Below are positions 17,737 through 27,299 of a stretch of DNA of 64,000 bases, piece after piece. Made by a program: the position numbers and the translations under genes. How positions within the stretch are numbered: the first letter of the stretch is position 1; each line of letters starts with the position of its first letter. The stretch is taken from NCBI GenBank assembly GCA_003667865.1, contig CP033051.1, forward strand, positions 1,003,501 through 1,067,500. Reading direction: 5' to 3'. This DNA comes from Rossellomorea marisflavi. GTDB taxonomy: Bacteria; Bacillota; Bacilli; Bacillales; Bacillaceae_B. Under the pieces are notes generated by a model that did no database searches, was not told where the DNA came from, and saw nothing but the letters and a program-made list of their open reading frames with translations.

Positions 17737-18339
17737 TTATCCAATCCCTCTTTTATGTATCAAATAAAATTGCCTTGCTAAAAAGGAAGGTGTGTAGGGC
17801 ATATCGTTTCGTAACCATTCTTGTACAGTTCCGAAAAATGCTGCCGAATTATACCATAGCAAAATGTCCTTTTGGATATCTGCTTTTTGAACAAAGGAAT
17901 CACTGCCAATACTTTCAATCCTTATAAAAAGCCAATCTTTAATGAACGTTAGTAGACGATCCTTAAAAAAAGAGGGACTTCTAGATGTAAGAATTGTTTT
18001 AAAAAAGGTTGCATGATCAGCAATGTGCTGAAGAAACTTCTCGAGCATTTGTATAATATCTTCATGTGTTTGCTTTTTAGCAATGGGTTCCCCAAAGAGA
18101 ATCGATATTTCATGAATCATCTCCTCTGCCATCTTTTCCAGCATATCTGGAAGATCTCGATAATGCAGATAAAAGGTTACACGATTAATGGTAGCCCGTT
18201 TCGCTAAGCTATTAACAGATATTTTTTCCATATCCATTTCTTGAAGTAGCTCAACAAGTGCTGCTTTGAGCATTTGACGGGTACGTATAACCCTTGGGTC
18301 TGTTTCCTTATTTGGGTTTGTCATCTTCTTTTTCTTCAT
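17737..18339 (-). CDS. TetR-family regulator
   Basis: This 200-residue TetR-type repressor has an N-terminal helix-turn-helix (TRQMLKAALVELLQ, then ISVNSLAKRATINRVTFYLH, about residues 40-59) and a ligand-binding C-terminal domain of the TetR_C type found in YxaF/DhaS relatives. It is divergent from an MFS efflux gene 207 bases away, so it most likely represses that gene and itself, with release by the exported compound. The first ATG almost abuts a GAGGA; an ATG five codons later is an alternative start. The ligand is unknown. Confidence 0.9.
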   Translation of the reverse strand: MKKKKMTNPNKETDPRVIRTRQMLKAALVELLQEMDMEKISVNSLAKRATINRVTFYLHYRDLPDMLEKMAEEMIHEISILFGEPIAKKQTHEDIIQMLEKFLQHIADHATFFKTILTSRSPSFFKDRLLTFIKDWLFIRIESIGSDSFVQKADIQKDILLWYNSAAFFGTVQEWLRNDMPYTPSFLARQFYLIHKRGIG

Positions 18340-18546
18340 TCCTCACTAATTTACAATTTTATAATTATTGTTGTTTTTATTCTCGTTAAGCTACACACTA
18401 CTAATGATTGTAAACTAAATGACACTTCCATCATTTTTGTAGGTTGATATGGGTTTTTCTCGCACCTATAATATTATTTACGTTTTGTTAATTATACTAC
18501 AATATGTAAATTATCTACAATAAGGAAAAGAAGGGATGGGGGTATT

Positions 18547-20013
18547 TTGATTAATACAGCAATAGAGGACAGTAGTTCCATCAAGAAAGGACCAATCTTG
18601 ACCATTATGATTATTGGTGCCTTTCTTACTATTTTTAATCAAACAACTATGACGGTTGCTCTTCCAAAATTAATGGAAGATTTTCATATGGATGCTTCAA
18701 AAGGACAATGGCTTACAACAGGTTACATGCTAGTTAATGGTGTACTCATACCGGTAACAGGCTTTTTAATGCAACGATTTACTACACGCCAGTTATTTTT
18801 AAATGCCATGACGATCTTCCTAGCTGGGACAATTGTGTCAGCAGTTGCTACGACTTTTCCTGTGTTACTTATCGGTAGACTCATTCAAGCAGCATCGGCT
18901 GGTATTACAATGCCGTTATTAATGAATGTTGTATTATCTCTATTTCCTCCACAAAAAAGGGGTACAGCGATGGGGACAGTTGGACTTGCGATTATTTTCG
19001 CTCCTGCGATTGGCCCTTCATTAACCGGTTATGTTGTCGATCTCTACCCATGGCAAGCATTATTTTACGGTCTCATTCCGTTTATTGTGATCATTATTAT
19101 CTGCGGCTTTATTTTCTTAAAGAACGTTTCAGAAACAACCGCAAGTAAAATTGATATGCTTAGTCTCATTCTTTCTACTATAGGTTTCGGGGCACTTTTA
19201 TATGGATTTAGTGAAGCTGGTATTGAAGGCTGGACCCATTTAGAAGTCATTCTTTCTCTTTCTGTAGGTATTATCACGATTTTACTATTTACTTTAAGAC
19301 AGCTACGCTCTAGCAATCCATTCCTTGATCTGAGAGCCTTTAAGTATGATATGTTCTCGTTAACTACGATTATTAATTGTGTGATTACAATGGTCATGTA
19401 TGCTGATATGATCCTATTACCTCTCTATCTTCAAAATGCACGAGGGTTTACGGCATTGGAATCTGGTTTACTCATGCTTCCTGGTGCTCTATTAATGGGA
19501 TTACTAAGTCCAGCAGTTGGTAAAGTCTTTGACCGGTTTGGAGCGAAATGGCTTTCCATTATAGGGATCATCATCATTCTAGCTACTACGTATACGTATA
19601 CAAATTTAACAGATTCAACGAGCTATACGTATCTAATCATCATGTACGCGGGACGTCGTGTGGGGATGGCCTTGTTCCTAATGCCACTTCAAACAGCAGG
19701 ATTGAATCAATTACCATCTAGCCTTCACTCCCATGGTACAGCAATCTCAAATACTGCTAGACAGGTTGCAGGGGCGATTGGTACCTCCCTCCTTGTTACA
19801 ATTATGACAAACCGTACAGAAACACATCTTGAAGACATGACACTTGGAGGAGCTACCGGAGAATTTCAATCTCATATGCTCATGGAGGCTTCTATTCAAG
19901 GTATTAGTGACACCTATTTTGCAATCCTAATCATTGGGGTAATTAGTCTTGTCCTCTCATTCTTTATTAGACGAGTTGAACAGGCACCGGAATTGAATGG
20001 AAATCGTGTATAA
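18547..20013 (+). CDS. DHA2-family MFS multidrug efflux transporter
   Basis: This 488-residue, 14-segment major facilitator of the EmrB/QacA (DHA2) group is similar to B. subtilis LmrB. Motifs include TTGYMLVNGVLIPVTGFL in segment 2, a motif A-like loop (MQRFTTRQLF) and the antiporter motif C region GLAIIFAPAIGPSLTGYVVD. It exports drugs or cell-made compounds using the proton gradient. It starts with TTG, with a G-rich site upstream. It is divergent from the TetR gene and ends before a strong bidirectional terminator. Confidence 0.92.
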   Translation: MINTAIEDSSSIKKGPILTIMIIGAFLTIFNQTTMTVALPKLMEDFHMDASKGQWLTTGYMLVNGVLIPVTGFLMQRFTTRQLFLNAMTIFLAGTIVSAVATTFPVLLIGRLIQAASAGITMPLLMNVVLSLFPPQKRGTAMGTVGLAIIFAPAIGPSLTGYVVDLYPWQALFYGLIPFIVIIIICGFIFLKNVSETTASKIDMLSLILSTIGFGALLYGFSEAGIEGWTHLEVILSLSVGIITILLFTLRQLRSSNPFLDLRAFKYDMFSLTTIINCVITMVMYADMILLPLYLQNARGFTALESGLLMLPGALLMGLLSPAVGKVFDRFGAKWLSIIGIIIILATTYTYTNLTDSTSYTYLIIMYAGRRVGMALFLMPLQTAGLNQLPSSLHSHGTAISNTARQVAGAIGTSLLVTIMTNRTETHLEDMTLGGATGEFQSHMLMEASIQGISDTYFAILIIGVISLVLSFFIRRVEQAPELNGNRV

Positions 20014-20030
20014 TGTTCACTATTAAATAA

Positions 20031-20080
20031 AAAAAGAAGGCCCATGCTTTATGTTCAGTAAAAGCATGGGCCTTCTTTGT
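20031..20080. terminator. Bidirectional terminator between efflux and kinase genes
   Basis: AAAGAAGGCCCATGCTTT (20033-20050) and its exact reverse complement (20061-20078) form an 18-bp stem with a 10-base loop. A T run lies on the minus-strand side. It serves both convergent genes. Confidence 0.9.
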
Positions 20081-20092
20081 TATCAAGGGGGA

Positions 20093-21298
20093 TTATATTG
20101 ACGGAAAGCTTATTGAAACTGTAGTACCATGCCCTTTAGACGTTTCAAAGCTTATCGCCCCTTTATATTTTTCTACAATATTAAAGCAAATCATCATTCC
20201 TAAGCCTGTTCCTTTACTTTTTAGAGAATAAAAAGGCGTTCCTAGAGATTCAACCTCTGCTTCTGACATACCGATACCTTGATCAATCACTTTAATGACA
20301 ACATTGTCTTTTTCCCTTTTAACCGATATAAGAACTACATCACCCGTTTTAGAGGCTTCTATCGCATTTTTAATAATATTAATAAGTAGCTGCTTAAACT
20401 CTATAGTGTTAATAATGATCTTACAATCATCTATCACATTTAATTCAATCCAATTATCATGCAAAAGTCCATATGACTGTAGTAATTCCTTAACACTCTG
20501 AAGAACAAGCTTAACATCCTCAATCTCAGCCTTTACTGCTTTTTCTGGCTTGGCTACAGACAAAAACTGTGAAATGACTTCTTCCGCCGCATCTAATTCA
20601 TCTATTACCAAAGCAATTTGCCCTTTTCGTTCAGCGGAAAATGAAGAATCTTGTTCGAATAACTGCATAAATCCCCTCACAACGGTCAAAGGATTTCGAA
20701 TCTCATGTGCTACAGCTGCTGCAAGTTGACCCGTTACCTTTAAACGTCCAGATTGTTGAATCTGTTCATAATATACTTTCTGCTTTTTTATTCGCCCATT
20801 CGTTAGGTGAAAAATAAAGTAGATAATAGCCTGACTCCCAAAAAAGTTAATGACATTCCCAATTACATCCTGCTCAATATAGGGGTATTGATGCCCTTGA
20901 TCAAAGATGACAATGTAACAAAACACCAAGATGATTGATACAGAGTTTAAAATTAACGAAAAGTAAAAGAGCTTTGAATCAAAAAATAAAATTGGAATGG
21001 CCGGGATAAAACATAAAAAAATAAAACTGGACCAAGTCGCTGGATATAAAAAGAAAATCGTATAGAAATAACTAGCTGCTACAATCGTGATCATGACACG
21101 AAAGACATAGGTACGATTCTTCGGATAGAGTAATAAACAAACAGCTAGAATAAAGACTAGTAGTATATGAGAAATATAACCAACACCGAACTCACCCATC
21201 CTCGGGTTATTCATAAACAGTCCTAATGTCATTACGGCTATTACAAATAATACAGTTATATAATAGATATTTCTTTTTAAACTTTTAATAAGTACCAT
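20093..21298 (-). CDS. KinB-like sporulation-type sensor histidine kinase
   Basis: This 401-residue membrane kinase has six predicted transmembrane segments in residues 10-165 and no sizeable outside loop, then a HisKA domain with H-box AAAVAHEIRNPLTVVRGFMQ (phosphorylated His198) and a HATPase domain (N box NIIKNAIEASK, G1 DQGIGMS, G2 GTGLGM). The H-box sequence and topology resemble KinB and other kinases that feed the Spo0F-Spo0B-Spo0A relay. No response regulator gene is adjacent, which is usual for that group. GGGGG lies upstream of the ATG. The signal sensed and a role in sporulation are inferred. Confidence 0.87.
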   Translation of the reverse strand: MVLIKSLKRNIYYITVLFVIAVMTLGLFMNNPRMGEFGVGYISHILLVFILAVCLLLYPKNRTYVFRVMITIVAASYFYTIFFLYPATWSSFIFLCFIPAIPILFFDSKLFYFSLILNSVSIILVFCYIVIFDQGHQYPYIEQDVIGNVINFFGSQAIIYFIFHLTNGRIKKQKVYYEQIQQSGRLKVTGQLAAAVAHEIRNPLTVVRGFMQLFEQDSSFSAERKGQIALVIDELDAAEEVISQFLSVAKPEKAVKAEIEDVKLVLQSVKELLQSYGLLHDNWIELNVIDDCKIIINTIEFKQLLINIIKNAIEASKTGDVVLISVKREKDNVVIKVIDQGIGMSEAEVESLGTPFYSLKSKGTGLGMMICFNIVEKYKGAISFETSKGHGTTVSISFPSI

Positions 21299-21720
21299 AC
21301 ATCCCCCTTTGTATCACTTCATTACTTACATATTAAAATATACCATTACAACTAGGGAAGCAAGGGGACGTTTCTTGTGCTTCCTAGTAAAAGAATTGCT
21401 TGTAGGTATGCACCTAGGCATCACTTTACTAAAGTTGTAAAAGGTTTTTTTCTAGTTCTGTTCCTGTGGTGCCTTTCATATTCGATTGATGATGAATCCT
21501 TACAGAGATCTCCCGATAGGTCCTTGAGAATACTCTGATCTATGCGGATTGATTGACTCTGTAATCTACTATTCATTGGGAAATCACAGAAAATAAATTA
21601 TATTTTTACTCATTCTACTAAAATTGGGAGAATCATTAAGAGACTTAACCATACGAAATGTTCTCTTATGAATACTATATAGAGACTTAAGTCAATAAAT
21701 TATATATAGGAGGTTTTTTT
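21299..21720. other. Intergenic stretch before the coat gene
   Basis: This is 422 bases without a gene. It should hold the kinase promoter on the minus strand and a mother-cell (SigE or SigK) promoter for the coat gene on the plus strand, but I could not assign either with confidence. AGAGACTTAA occurs twice at about 21637 and 21681. Confidence 0.4.
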
Positions 21721-22257
21721 TTGAGTTGTGGTAATAACTACAATACTGGCAGCTGTGTTTGTGACACCTTATTAGATATTGTTTCAGCACAAAATGATAG
21801 TAATAGTTTAGGTAGTTGTTCACAGTCTATTCGAGAATTAACTGGTGGCATGGCAGCCAATAACTTCAACACTGTTCCAATTCAATTATTATGTAATGCC
21901 CCTAACACTGCATTCCCAACAATTCCGCCTGCTACGGGAGGGCTTGCAGTAGGCGGTGCTGGATGTGGGACTGTATTTGTTGCACAAGGCTTTAGAAGAA
22001 ACCCATCTGCACCGGAGACTGAGATTCTTTATGCTGCATCATCATTTTTTAGAATTTCTAATGTAAATCCTGATAAATGCTGTGCAGAATTAGAAATTTT
22101 ATGTGAGACTGGTCTTCCTAACGCACCTGTTGAACAGGCTTGTTTGACCACGTTTACCGGTAATGAATTTACTAGATCAGGAATCTTTGTCACAGTAGAT
22201 TTACATTGCTTCTGTGGTATAACATGTTTACCTGCTGTAAATGTACCAGCAAGCTAA
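21721..22257 (+). CDS. CotY/CotZ-family spore coat or exosporium protein
   Basis: This 178-residue cysteine-rich protein begins MSCGNNYNTGSCVCD, close to the MSCG...C-VCD opening of CotY, CotZ and ExsY, and ends with the family's VDLHCFCGITCL signature. Cysteine pairs (KCC, HCFC) fit disulphide cross-linking in the coat crust or exosporium. The middle part (GGLAVGGAGCGTVFVAQGF) differs from B. subtilis CotY/Z. The TTG start is supported by GGAGG 7 bases upstream. It is followed by a terminator and stands alone, whereas cotY and cotZ lie in a cluster in B. subtilis. Expression late in the mother cell is inferred. Confidence 0.88.
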   Translation: MSCGNNYNTGSCVCDTLLDIVSAQNDSNSLGSCSQSIRELTGGMAANNFNTVPIQLLCNAPNTAFPTIPPATGGLAVGGAGCGTVFVAQGFRRNPSAPETEILYAASSFFRISNVNPDKCCAELEILCETGLPNAPVEQACLTTFTGNEFTRSGIFVTVDLHCFCGITCLPAVNVPAS

Positions 22258-22289
22258 TATTTTCAAGCTAGAATAATAGTTTAATAGAA

Positions 22290-22337
22290 AGTTGAAATGT
22301 ACAAATACTAGTTCATTGTATATTTCAGCTTTTTTTA
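22290..22337 (+). terminator. Terminator of the coat protein gene
   Basis: AGTTGAAATGTACAA pairs with TTGTATATTTCAGCT (two G-U or mismatched positions) and is followed by a run of seven Ts. Confidence 0.8.
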
Positions 22338-22524
22338 TTTGCTGAGTGTCACTTGCTTAGCTAAATATGGGTACCTACCCCAATCAAATTAAAAGATGTA
22401 GGACAGTCTTCAAGAATTTAAAATTTATTTACACTAAAAAACCATTTGTCTTTCACTTTTCAAGTATAATGAACCATATTCAGATCATGCATATAATGTA
22501 TCTATTGAGGAGAATTCTATACAT

Positions 22525-22560
22525 ATGACGAAAAACCAAAAAAATGAGGTTTTAAAATGA
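22525..22560 (+). CDS. Eleven-codon leader ORF overlapping dbpA
   Basis: ATG at 22525 opens an 11-codon frame ([11 protein letters not shown]) preceded by GAGGAGA about 11 bases upstream. Its TGA at 22558-22560 overlaps the helicase start codon as ATGA. The helicase's own ribosome-binding site (TGAGG) lies inside it. The arrangement suggests translational coupling. It is seen only as sequence, and translation is not shown. Confidence 0.5.
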   Translation: MTKNQKNEVLK

Positions 22561-24002
22561 GTAATAGAAGTTTTGCTGATTATCAAATAAGCGACGAAAT
22601 TAAAAGAGCACTAGCCCTGTTAAAATACGATACTCCTACAGAGGTTCAACGAAAGGTCATACCATTAGCCTTGGAGAACAAAGACCTTGTCGTAAAAGCT
22701 CAAACAGGAAGTGGTAAGACTGCCTCCTTTGGGATCCCCGTTTCTGATTTGATTGAATGGGAGGAAAAAAATCCACAGGTCTTAATCCTAACTCCTACTA
22801 GGGAGCTCGCAGTTCAAGTCCGTGAAGATATGACGAATATCGGAAGGTTCAAACGTATTAAAGCAGTTGCTGTCTATGGCAAGGAACCTTTTACGAAACA
22901 AAAGGAAGAACTGAAACAAAAAACACATGTTGTCGTCGGGACACCCGGACGTGTTATGGATCATATTGAACGAGAAACTCTTGTATTGGACCAAATAAAG
23001 TACCTTATTATCGATGAAACGGACGAGATGCTTAATAGAGGATTCATCGATGAAGTGGAAGCAATCATTAAAAAGCTGCCTTCCAACCGAGTAACGATGG
23101 TTTTTTCTGCAACCTTGCCGAAAGATATTGAAAGTCTTTGTCATAACTATATGAAAGATCCCATTCATATTGAGATTGAATCCACTGGGGTAACAGCCGA
23201 TACCATTGAGCATTTCTTAATTGAAGTGAAAGAGACAGAAAAGATGTCACTCCTGAAAGATATCACAGTAGTAGAAAATCCTGACAGCTGCCTAATTTTC
23301 TGCCGAACAAAAGAAAACGTTGATACGGTGTTTAGTGAACTAGATCAAGCTGGATACTCTTGTGAGAAGCTCCATGGCGGATTAGAACAAGAAGACCGTT
23401 TTGCTGTAATGGAAGGCTTTAAAATGGGGAACTTCCGTTATCTAGTAGCCACTGATGTTGCTGCCAGAGGGATTGATATTGATAATGTGAAACTTGTCAT
23501 CAACTATGATGTTCCTATGGAAAAAGAGAGCTATGTGCATCGAACAGGAAGAACTGGTCGTGCTGGAAATCAAGGAAAAGCCATTACATTCTCGACACCG
23601 TTTGAAGGAAAATTCATTAAAGCAATTGAACGATATATTGACTTTGAGATTCCTACTATGGAGGCTCCTAGCCAACAGGAAGTAGCTGCAGGACAAGCCG
23701 CTTTCGATGAGAAACTAAACAGCAGACGAATCGTAAGAAACAATAAAACCGCCCGAATTAATAAGGACATTATGAAACTCCATTTCAACGGTGGTAAGAA
23801 GAAAAAGATTCGTGCTGTTGACTTTGTTGGAACAATTGCAAAAATCCCTGGCGTCACAGCAGATGATATTGGGATTATCACCATCCAGGACCAGATGTCG
23901 TATGTTGATATTTTGAACGGAAAAGGGTCTCTTGTTTTACAGGCGATGGAGAATACTACGATTAAAGGGAAGAAATTAAGAGTTAGTAAGGCGATTAAAT
24001 AG
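22557..24002 (+). CDS. dbpA: DbpA-type ATP-dependent RNA helicase
   Basis: This 481-residue DEAD-box helicase has Walker A AQTGSGKT (48-55), PTREL, motif II at 153-156, SAT, and motif [12 protein letters not shown], followed by a C-terminal DbpA RNA-binding domain (about 405-480, [20 protein letters not shown]). The family (YxiN/DbpA) binds hairpin 92 of 23S rRNA and remodels the large ribosomal subunit during assembly. Motif II reads DETD instead of DEAD, an unusual but probably tolerated change at the third position. TGAGG lies 7 bases upstream, inside a small leader ORF. A terminator follows. Confidence 0.95.
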   Translation: MSNRSFADYQISDEIKRALALLKYDTPTEVQRKVIPLALENKDLVVKAQTGSGKTASFGIPVSDLIEWEEKNPQVLILTPTRELAVQVREDMTNIGRFKRIKAVAVYGKEPFTKQKEELKQKTHVVVGTPGRVMDHIERETLVLDQIKYLIIDETDEMLNRGFIDEVEAIIKKLPSNRVTMVFSATLPKDIESLCHNYMKDPIHIEIESTGVTADTIEHFLIEVKETEKMSLLKDITVVENPDSCLIFCRTKENVDTVFSELDQAGYSCEKLHGGLEQEDRFAVMEGFKMGNFRYLVATDVAARGIDIDNVKLVINYDVPMEKESYVHRTGRTGRAGNQGKAITFSTPFEGKFIKAIERYIDFEIPTMEAPSQQEVAAGQAAFDEKLNSRRIVRNNKTARINKDIMKLHFNGGKKKKIRAVDFVGTIAKIPGVTADDIGIITIQDQMSYVDILNGKGSLVLQAMENTTIKGKKLRVSKAIK

Positions 24003-24005
24003 AGC

Positions 24006-24043
24006 AAAATCCCCCTATTTTTAAAGATCAGGGGGATTTTTTT
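24006..24043. terminator. Terminator after dbpA
   Basis: AAATCCCCCT and AGGGGGATTT form a 10-bp stem followed by TTTT on the plus strand. The complementary A/T flanks also allow minus-strand use. Confidence 0.88.
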
Positions 24044-24087
24044 ATGGTTTAAAATCTATTTATTAAATTCTATTGGCAATACCAGAT

Positions 24088-24279
24088 TTATTTCTTATGC
24101 TCATCAAGTGCTTGGTAGGCTGATTGATATCTCCCTCCGTCCGCAACTTCTGAATGGTACAGAGCCTTAATGGCATCATTTTTTCCAAGCCCATGTTCTA
24201 CCTTCAGATCTTTTAAACGTGTATGCAATTCTTTATGATCTTTAATTAGCTGTTGCATTTGTGATTTTATATATTTCAA
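24088..24279 (-). CDS. Small charged protein, unknown function
   Basis: This encodes 63 residues starting with TTG, with GGGAG 7-8 bases upstream. The protein is helical and charged (MKYIKSQMQQLIKDHKELHT), then has a patch HSEVADGGRYQSAYQALDEHKK. It has no signal or membrane segment. I do not recognise the family. It stands alone between dbpA and the aminopropyltransferase operon. The stretch from 24280 to 24597 upstream holds no other gene I can support. Confidence 0.65.
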   Translation of the reverse strand: MKYIKSQMQQLIKDHKELHTRLKDLKVEHGLGKNDAIKALYHSEVADGGRYQSAYQALDEHKK

Positions 24280-24597
24280 GTTTGTTATCTCCCTTCAAAA
24301 TTCGATTTGTTTTCTAAGTATAGCACTAAAAAGGAGAACAAATGCAAAGTCGTGGGGCACTCAAAATAAAGGGGAATTATTATCTTTGCACTTCTTGTAA
24401 CCGTAGTAACCCTTAGTTACTTATGGTAAGGCTCTCGTAATCTTTCTAAGTAAGGTTTTAAATTTTTTCTATAAACACTGCAATAAGTCAAATAACAACT
24501 GCTGGCTATGTCTTCTCTTAAAGCAAATCTCTTTCTTCTTTCCTCTCTATTAACAACCTATTCTTCTATTCCTTCTTATAACAGTTGAAATCAGATT

Positions 24598-24643
24598 TAA
24601 AAAAAGAGCAATCACTATCACCTACTAGATAGCAATTACTCTC
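24598..24643 (-). terminator. Terminator of the PspA/aminopropyltransferase operon
   Basis: On the minus strand GAGTAATTGCTATC pairs with GATAGTGATTGCTC (one mismatch) around a short loop and is followed by TTTTTTT. Confidence 0.8.
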
Positions 24644-24668
24644 TACTAATTATTTGTCATTACACTAC

Positions 24669-26195
24669 TCAATAACCACTCCAAGCCTTCAAATACTTTT
24701 CAAGCAAAATGGGATCTATAAGTGTATTAACTTCAATCTCTAACTGCTCTCCATCGATATCCTTACCGAATGAACGCAGTCCGGTCAGCACTTCCGTCGT
24801 TAGAAATTCTGTCTCAACTTCGATGGAGATGTCATCCCAATTTATTGGTTCTCGTTTTGCTAAAACAAATCCCCAATCACCAAAGCTTGGAATGTCCACA
24901 TGAAGATTAGATGTTTCTAGACCAGCTGCTTGCACAGTCCCATCAATGCCCCAATACACTTCTGTGGCGAAGGTTGGGCTTGTTGCTTGGATCATGACAC
25001 TTCCCCCAGGGAGCAAGTGGTTGCGAATCAATTGGTAAAACTCTAATGTGTACAGCCTATTTAATGATTCATTATTTGGATCGGGTAAATCGACCAGGAT
25101 GGTCCCGTAAAGGTCCGAAGATTTCTCCAAAAACTTAAATGCATCTTCATGTATGACCTTCACTCTTTTATCCTCGAAGGCTCCTTCATTAAGACCCACA
25201 AGATCATGGTTTGTTTTTGCCAATTTAACGACGTGAGGATCAAGATCCACAATTGTAATGGATCTAATCTCCTCATATTTGAGAAGCTCCCGAACTGCTA
25301 AACCATCTCCCCCGCCTAAAATCAGTACGTTTGCCCTGTTTTTACTTGATGCCATTGCCGGATGCACCAATGTTTCATGATATCGATATTCATCAGTGGA
25401 ACTGAATTGTAGTTGACCATCTAAAAACAGCCTCACATCACCTTGCTCTTTTGTCATTATGATTTGCTGATATGCGCTTTGCTCATTAAAAATGATAGGA
25501 TCACGGTAAAGTTTTTGCTCGAAGCTAAAAGCCATTTCCTCACCGAAAAATATACCGCTGAATAGAAGGAGGATAATGAAGATACCAGCTGTAGCATGCA
25601 TCCTCACTCGTTTAATCTCGTCCCTGAAATAATATAAAAGCCATAGGGCAACACATGCATTAATAGTCGCAACAATAAAAGCTGTTTTGACTAAACCGAA
25701 TTGTGGGCGAAGCAAATAGATAAACAAAAGTCCCCCAATTAAGCCCCCTGCGTAATCCGAAAAGAGGACTCTGGCTGCACTTCTGTTCAGTGTTTCTCCA
25801 ATCTCATTCGCTTTCCGAATGAGGATGGGCAGCTCTACACCTGTCAAGGTTCCCACTAAAAGGGTGACAAAATAGAGGAAAAACGCATCTGTTCCCTCTG
25901 CTAAAAAAGCTGTCACTCCAAAAAGGAGAAATGTAGATACCCCGCCAATGATGGCAATAAGAAACTCTATCCACACAAAGGATATGATTAAATTTCGTGT
26001 GACCTTTTCACTTATGTAAGACCCAATTCCCATACCAGTTAGAAAGAGGGAAATGGTCAACGTATATTGTTTGATGCCGTCTCCCAAGATATAAGAGCCT
26101 GCAGCTCCAAATAATACTTCATAAATAATTCCACAGATGGACACAATCCCTGAAGACCAGTAAATGGCATTGGTTTTCTTTTGACTAGTTAGCAT
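24669..26195 (-). CDS. Membrane-anchored spermidine synthase-like aminopropyltransferase
   Basis: This 508-residue protein has an N-terminal half with about seven transmembrane segments (residues 10-215) joined to a cytosolic spermidine-synthase domain. The latter shows the nucleotide-binding motif VLILGGGDGLAVRELL, VDLDPHVVKLAK, and the active-site region LVDLPDPNNESLNRLYT. The soluble family moves an aminopropyl group from decarboxylated S-adenosylmethionine to putrescine or a related amine. The membrane-fused form is widespread but poorly characterised. It is the last gene of a five-gene operon with DUF4178, PspA, DUF4247 and DUF350, which suggests action on a membrane-associated target. 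The substrate is unknown. Confidence 0.88.
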   Translation of the reverse strand: MLTSQKKTNAIYWSSGIVSICGIIYEVLFGAAGSYILGDGIKQYTLTISLFLTGMGIGSYISEKVTRNLIISFVWIEFLIAIIGGVSTFLLFGVTAFLAEGTDAFFLYFVTLLVGTLTGVELPILIRKANEIGETLNRSAARVLFSDYAGGLIGGLLFIYLLRPQFGLVKTAFIVATINACVALWLLYYFRDEIKRVRMHATAGIFIILLLFSGIFFGEEMAFSFEQKLYRDPIIFNEQSAYQQIIMTKEQGDVRLFLDGQLQFSSTDEYRYHETLVHPAMASSKNRANVLILGGGDGLAVRELLKYEEIRSITIVDLDPHVVKLAKTNHDLVGLNEGAFEDKRVKVIHEDAFKFLEKSSDLYGTILVDLPDPNNESLNRLYTLEFYQLIRNHLLPGGSVMIQATSPTFATEVYWGIDGTVQAAGLETSNLHVDIPSFGDWGFVLAKREPINWDDISIEVETEFLTTEVLTGLRSFGKDIDGEQLEIEVNTLIDPILLEKYLKAWSGY

Positions 26196-26221
26196 TTTTC
26201 CAAGCCCCTTATCGGGAGATT

Positions 26222-26617
26222 TTACGTAATGGATGCGCCAATTACCAAGGCTACTCCAATAGACACACCAACACTAATAATACCAACAGAAACATTCCCC
26301 TTTTTCAGCTCTTCTTCAACAGAAAACTTTCTTGTGAATATTTCAAATAATAAATATGCAATCATTTGAAGAACAACTCCGATTCCACCCCACAGCAATG
26401 TATCTAGTAATTGTGCGCTGTGATAGATAGAAAAAGCGAGGACGATACAAATTCCGATGATTTTCCCTGTAATTGATAGGGCAACTGCATGGTTTCCCTT
26501 GTGTATTTCATCCCAGTCTTTATATTTCCTTGTCATCATTTCAAATATCACTAATCCAAAAATAACTATCACTACGGCTAGTGTAAAATACATAAAAGTT
26601 AATAAAATCGCTTCCAT
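26222..26617 (-). CDS. DUF350 (YjfL/UPF0719) membrane protein
   Basis: This 131-residue integral membrane protein has four predicted transmembrane segments as two repeated halves (FTLAVVIVIFGLVIFEMMTR and IAYLLFEIFTRKFSVEEELKKGN), typical of DUF350. Its molecular role is unknown. AAGGAGG precedes the ATG. In many bacteria, including the E. coli yjfIJKLMC cluster, DUF350 is encoded beside PspA-family and polyamine- or glutathionylspermidine-like enzyme genes, as here. Confidence 0.9.
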   Translation of the reverse strand: MEAILLTFMYFTLAVVIVIFGLVIFEMMTRKYKDWDEIHKGNHAVALSITGKIIGICIVLAFSIYHSAQLLDTLLWGGIGVVLQMIAYLLFEIFTRKFSVEEELKKGNVSVGIISVGVSIGVALVIGASIT

Positions 26618-26634
26618 ATCACTGCCTCCTTCAC

Positions 26635-27228
26635 CTATTTTCCCGTTCCTGGTCCGCCACCGCGAACTGACGAGCTTCCATTTCGAATCGTCGGGTTTTG
26701 ATTAATTCCTTTATAAGTTCCCCCTGATTTTCCGTAACCGTTATAGCAATATTCTGGATTAAGTTTACACTTTTGCTTTTGCGTATTTCCCCAGTCGTTA
26801 CCAAGCAGGTTACTCATCATCCAATATAGGAATAAGCCGTCAAAAAAATCAGGACTATAATTATTTCGTACAAACTGATCGTTTGCTACTTCAATAAAGG
26901 TATTGGACGTGTCTTCTTCATCCTCTGTTAAGATAACAAAAAGATTGTCATATACCAGTACTTGCTTTCCGTCCTTCCTCTCACTCATCTCTTCCGGTTT
27001 ATCATGGGACGTTATAGTCAATGCTACTTCATCCAAGCCCTGATTTTCTGCAATGTAAATCTCTGAAAAGTTATTTCCGTCTGTTACGCTGGATACAGTA
27101 TCATAGATTCTATATTCACTGCTGATAAAGTCCACTATGTCATCTTTAAACAGCCCACTACTCTGAGATCCGCATGCAGACACCAGTAAGGTAAAAGTGA
27201 GTATGAGTATAAGAAGTGGTTTTTTCAT
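26635..27228 (-). CDS. DUF4247 lipoprotein
   Basis: This protein of about 197 residues has a lipoprotein signal (lipobox VSAC, Cys19 from the ATG at 27228), then an alpha/beta domain (SEYRIYDTVSSVTDGNNFSE, QVLVYDNLFVILTEDEED) and a glycine- and arginine-rich tail. It fits the DUF4247 family of unknown function. ATG at 27228 is preferred because GGGGGA lies just upstream; the longer GTG start would overlap it. It would face the outside of the membrane, complementing the cytoplasmic PspA-type protein encoded upstream. Confidence 0.82.
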   Translation of the reverse strand: MKKPLLILILTFTLLVSACGSQSSGLFKDDIVDFISSEYRIYDTVSSVTDGNNFSEIYIAENQGLDEVALTITSHDKPEEMSERKDGKQVLVYDNLFVILTEDEEDTSNTFIEVANDQFVRNNYSPDFFDGLFLYWMMSNLLGNDWGNTQKQKCKLNPEYCYNGYGKSGGTYKGINQNPTIRNGSSSVRGGGPGTGK

Positions 27229-27299
27229 CGGTTCCCCCACTTTCTATCCAACTTTGCTAGTATTCATAAATTTTTTCTCTATCAAAAAGCCTGGAAAAG

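Noticed and set aside
17592..17927. Plus-strand open frame of 111 codons
   Set aside because: Its second half is antisense to the TetR gene, which has clear domain evidence.
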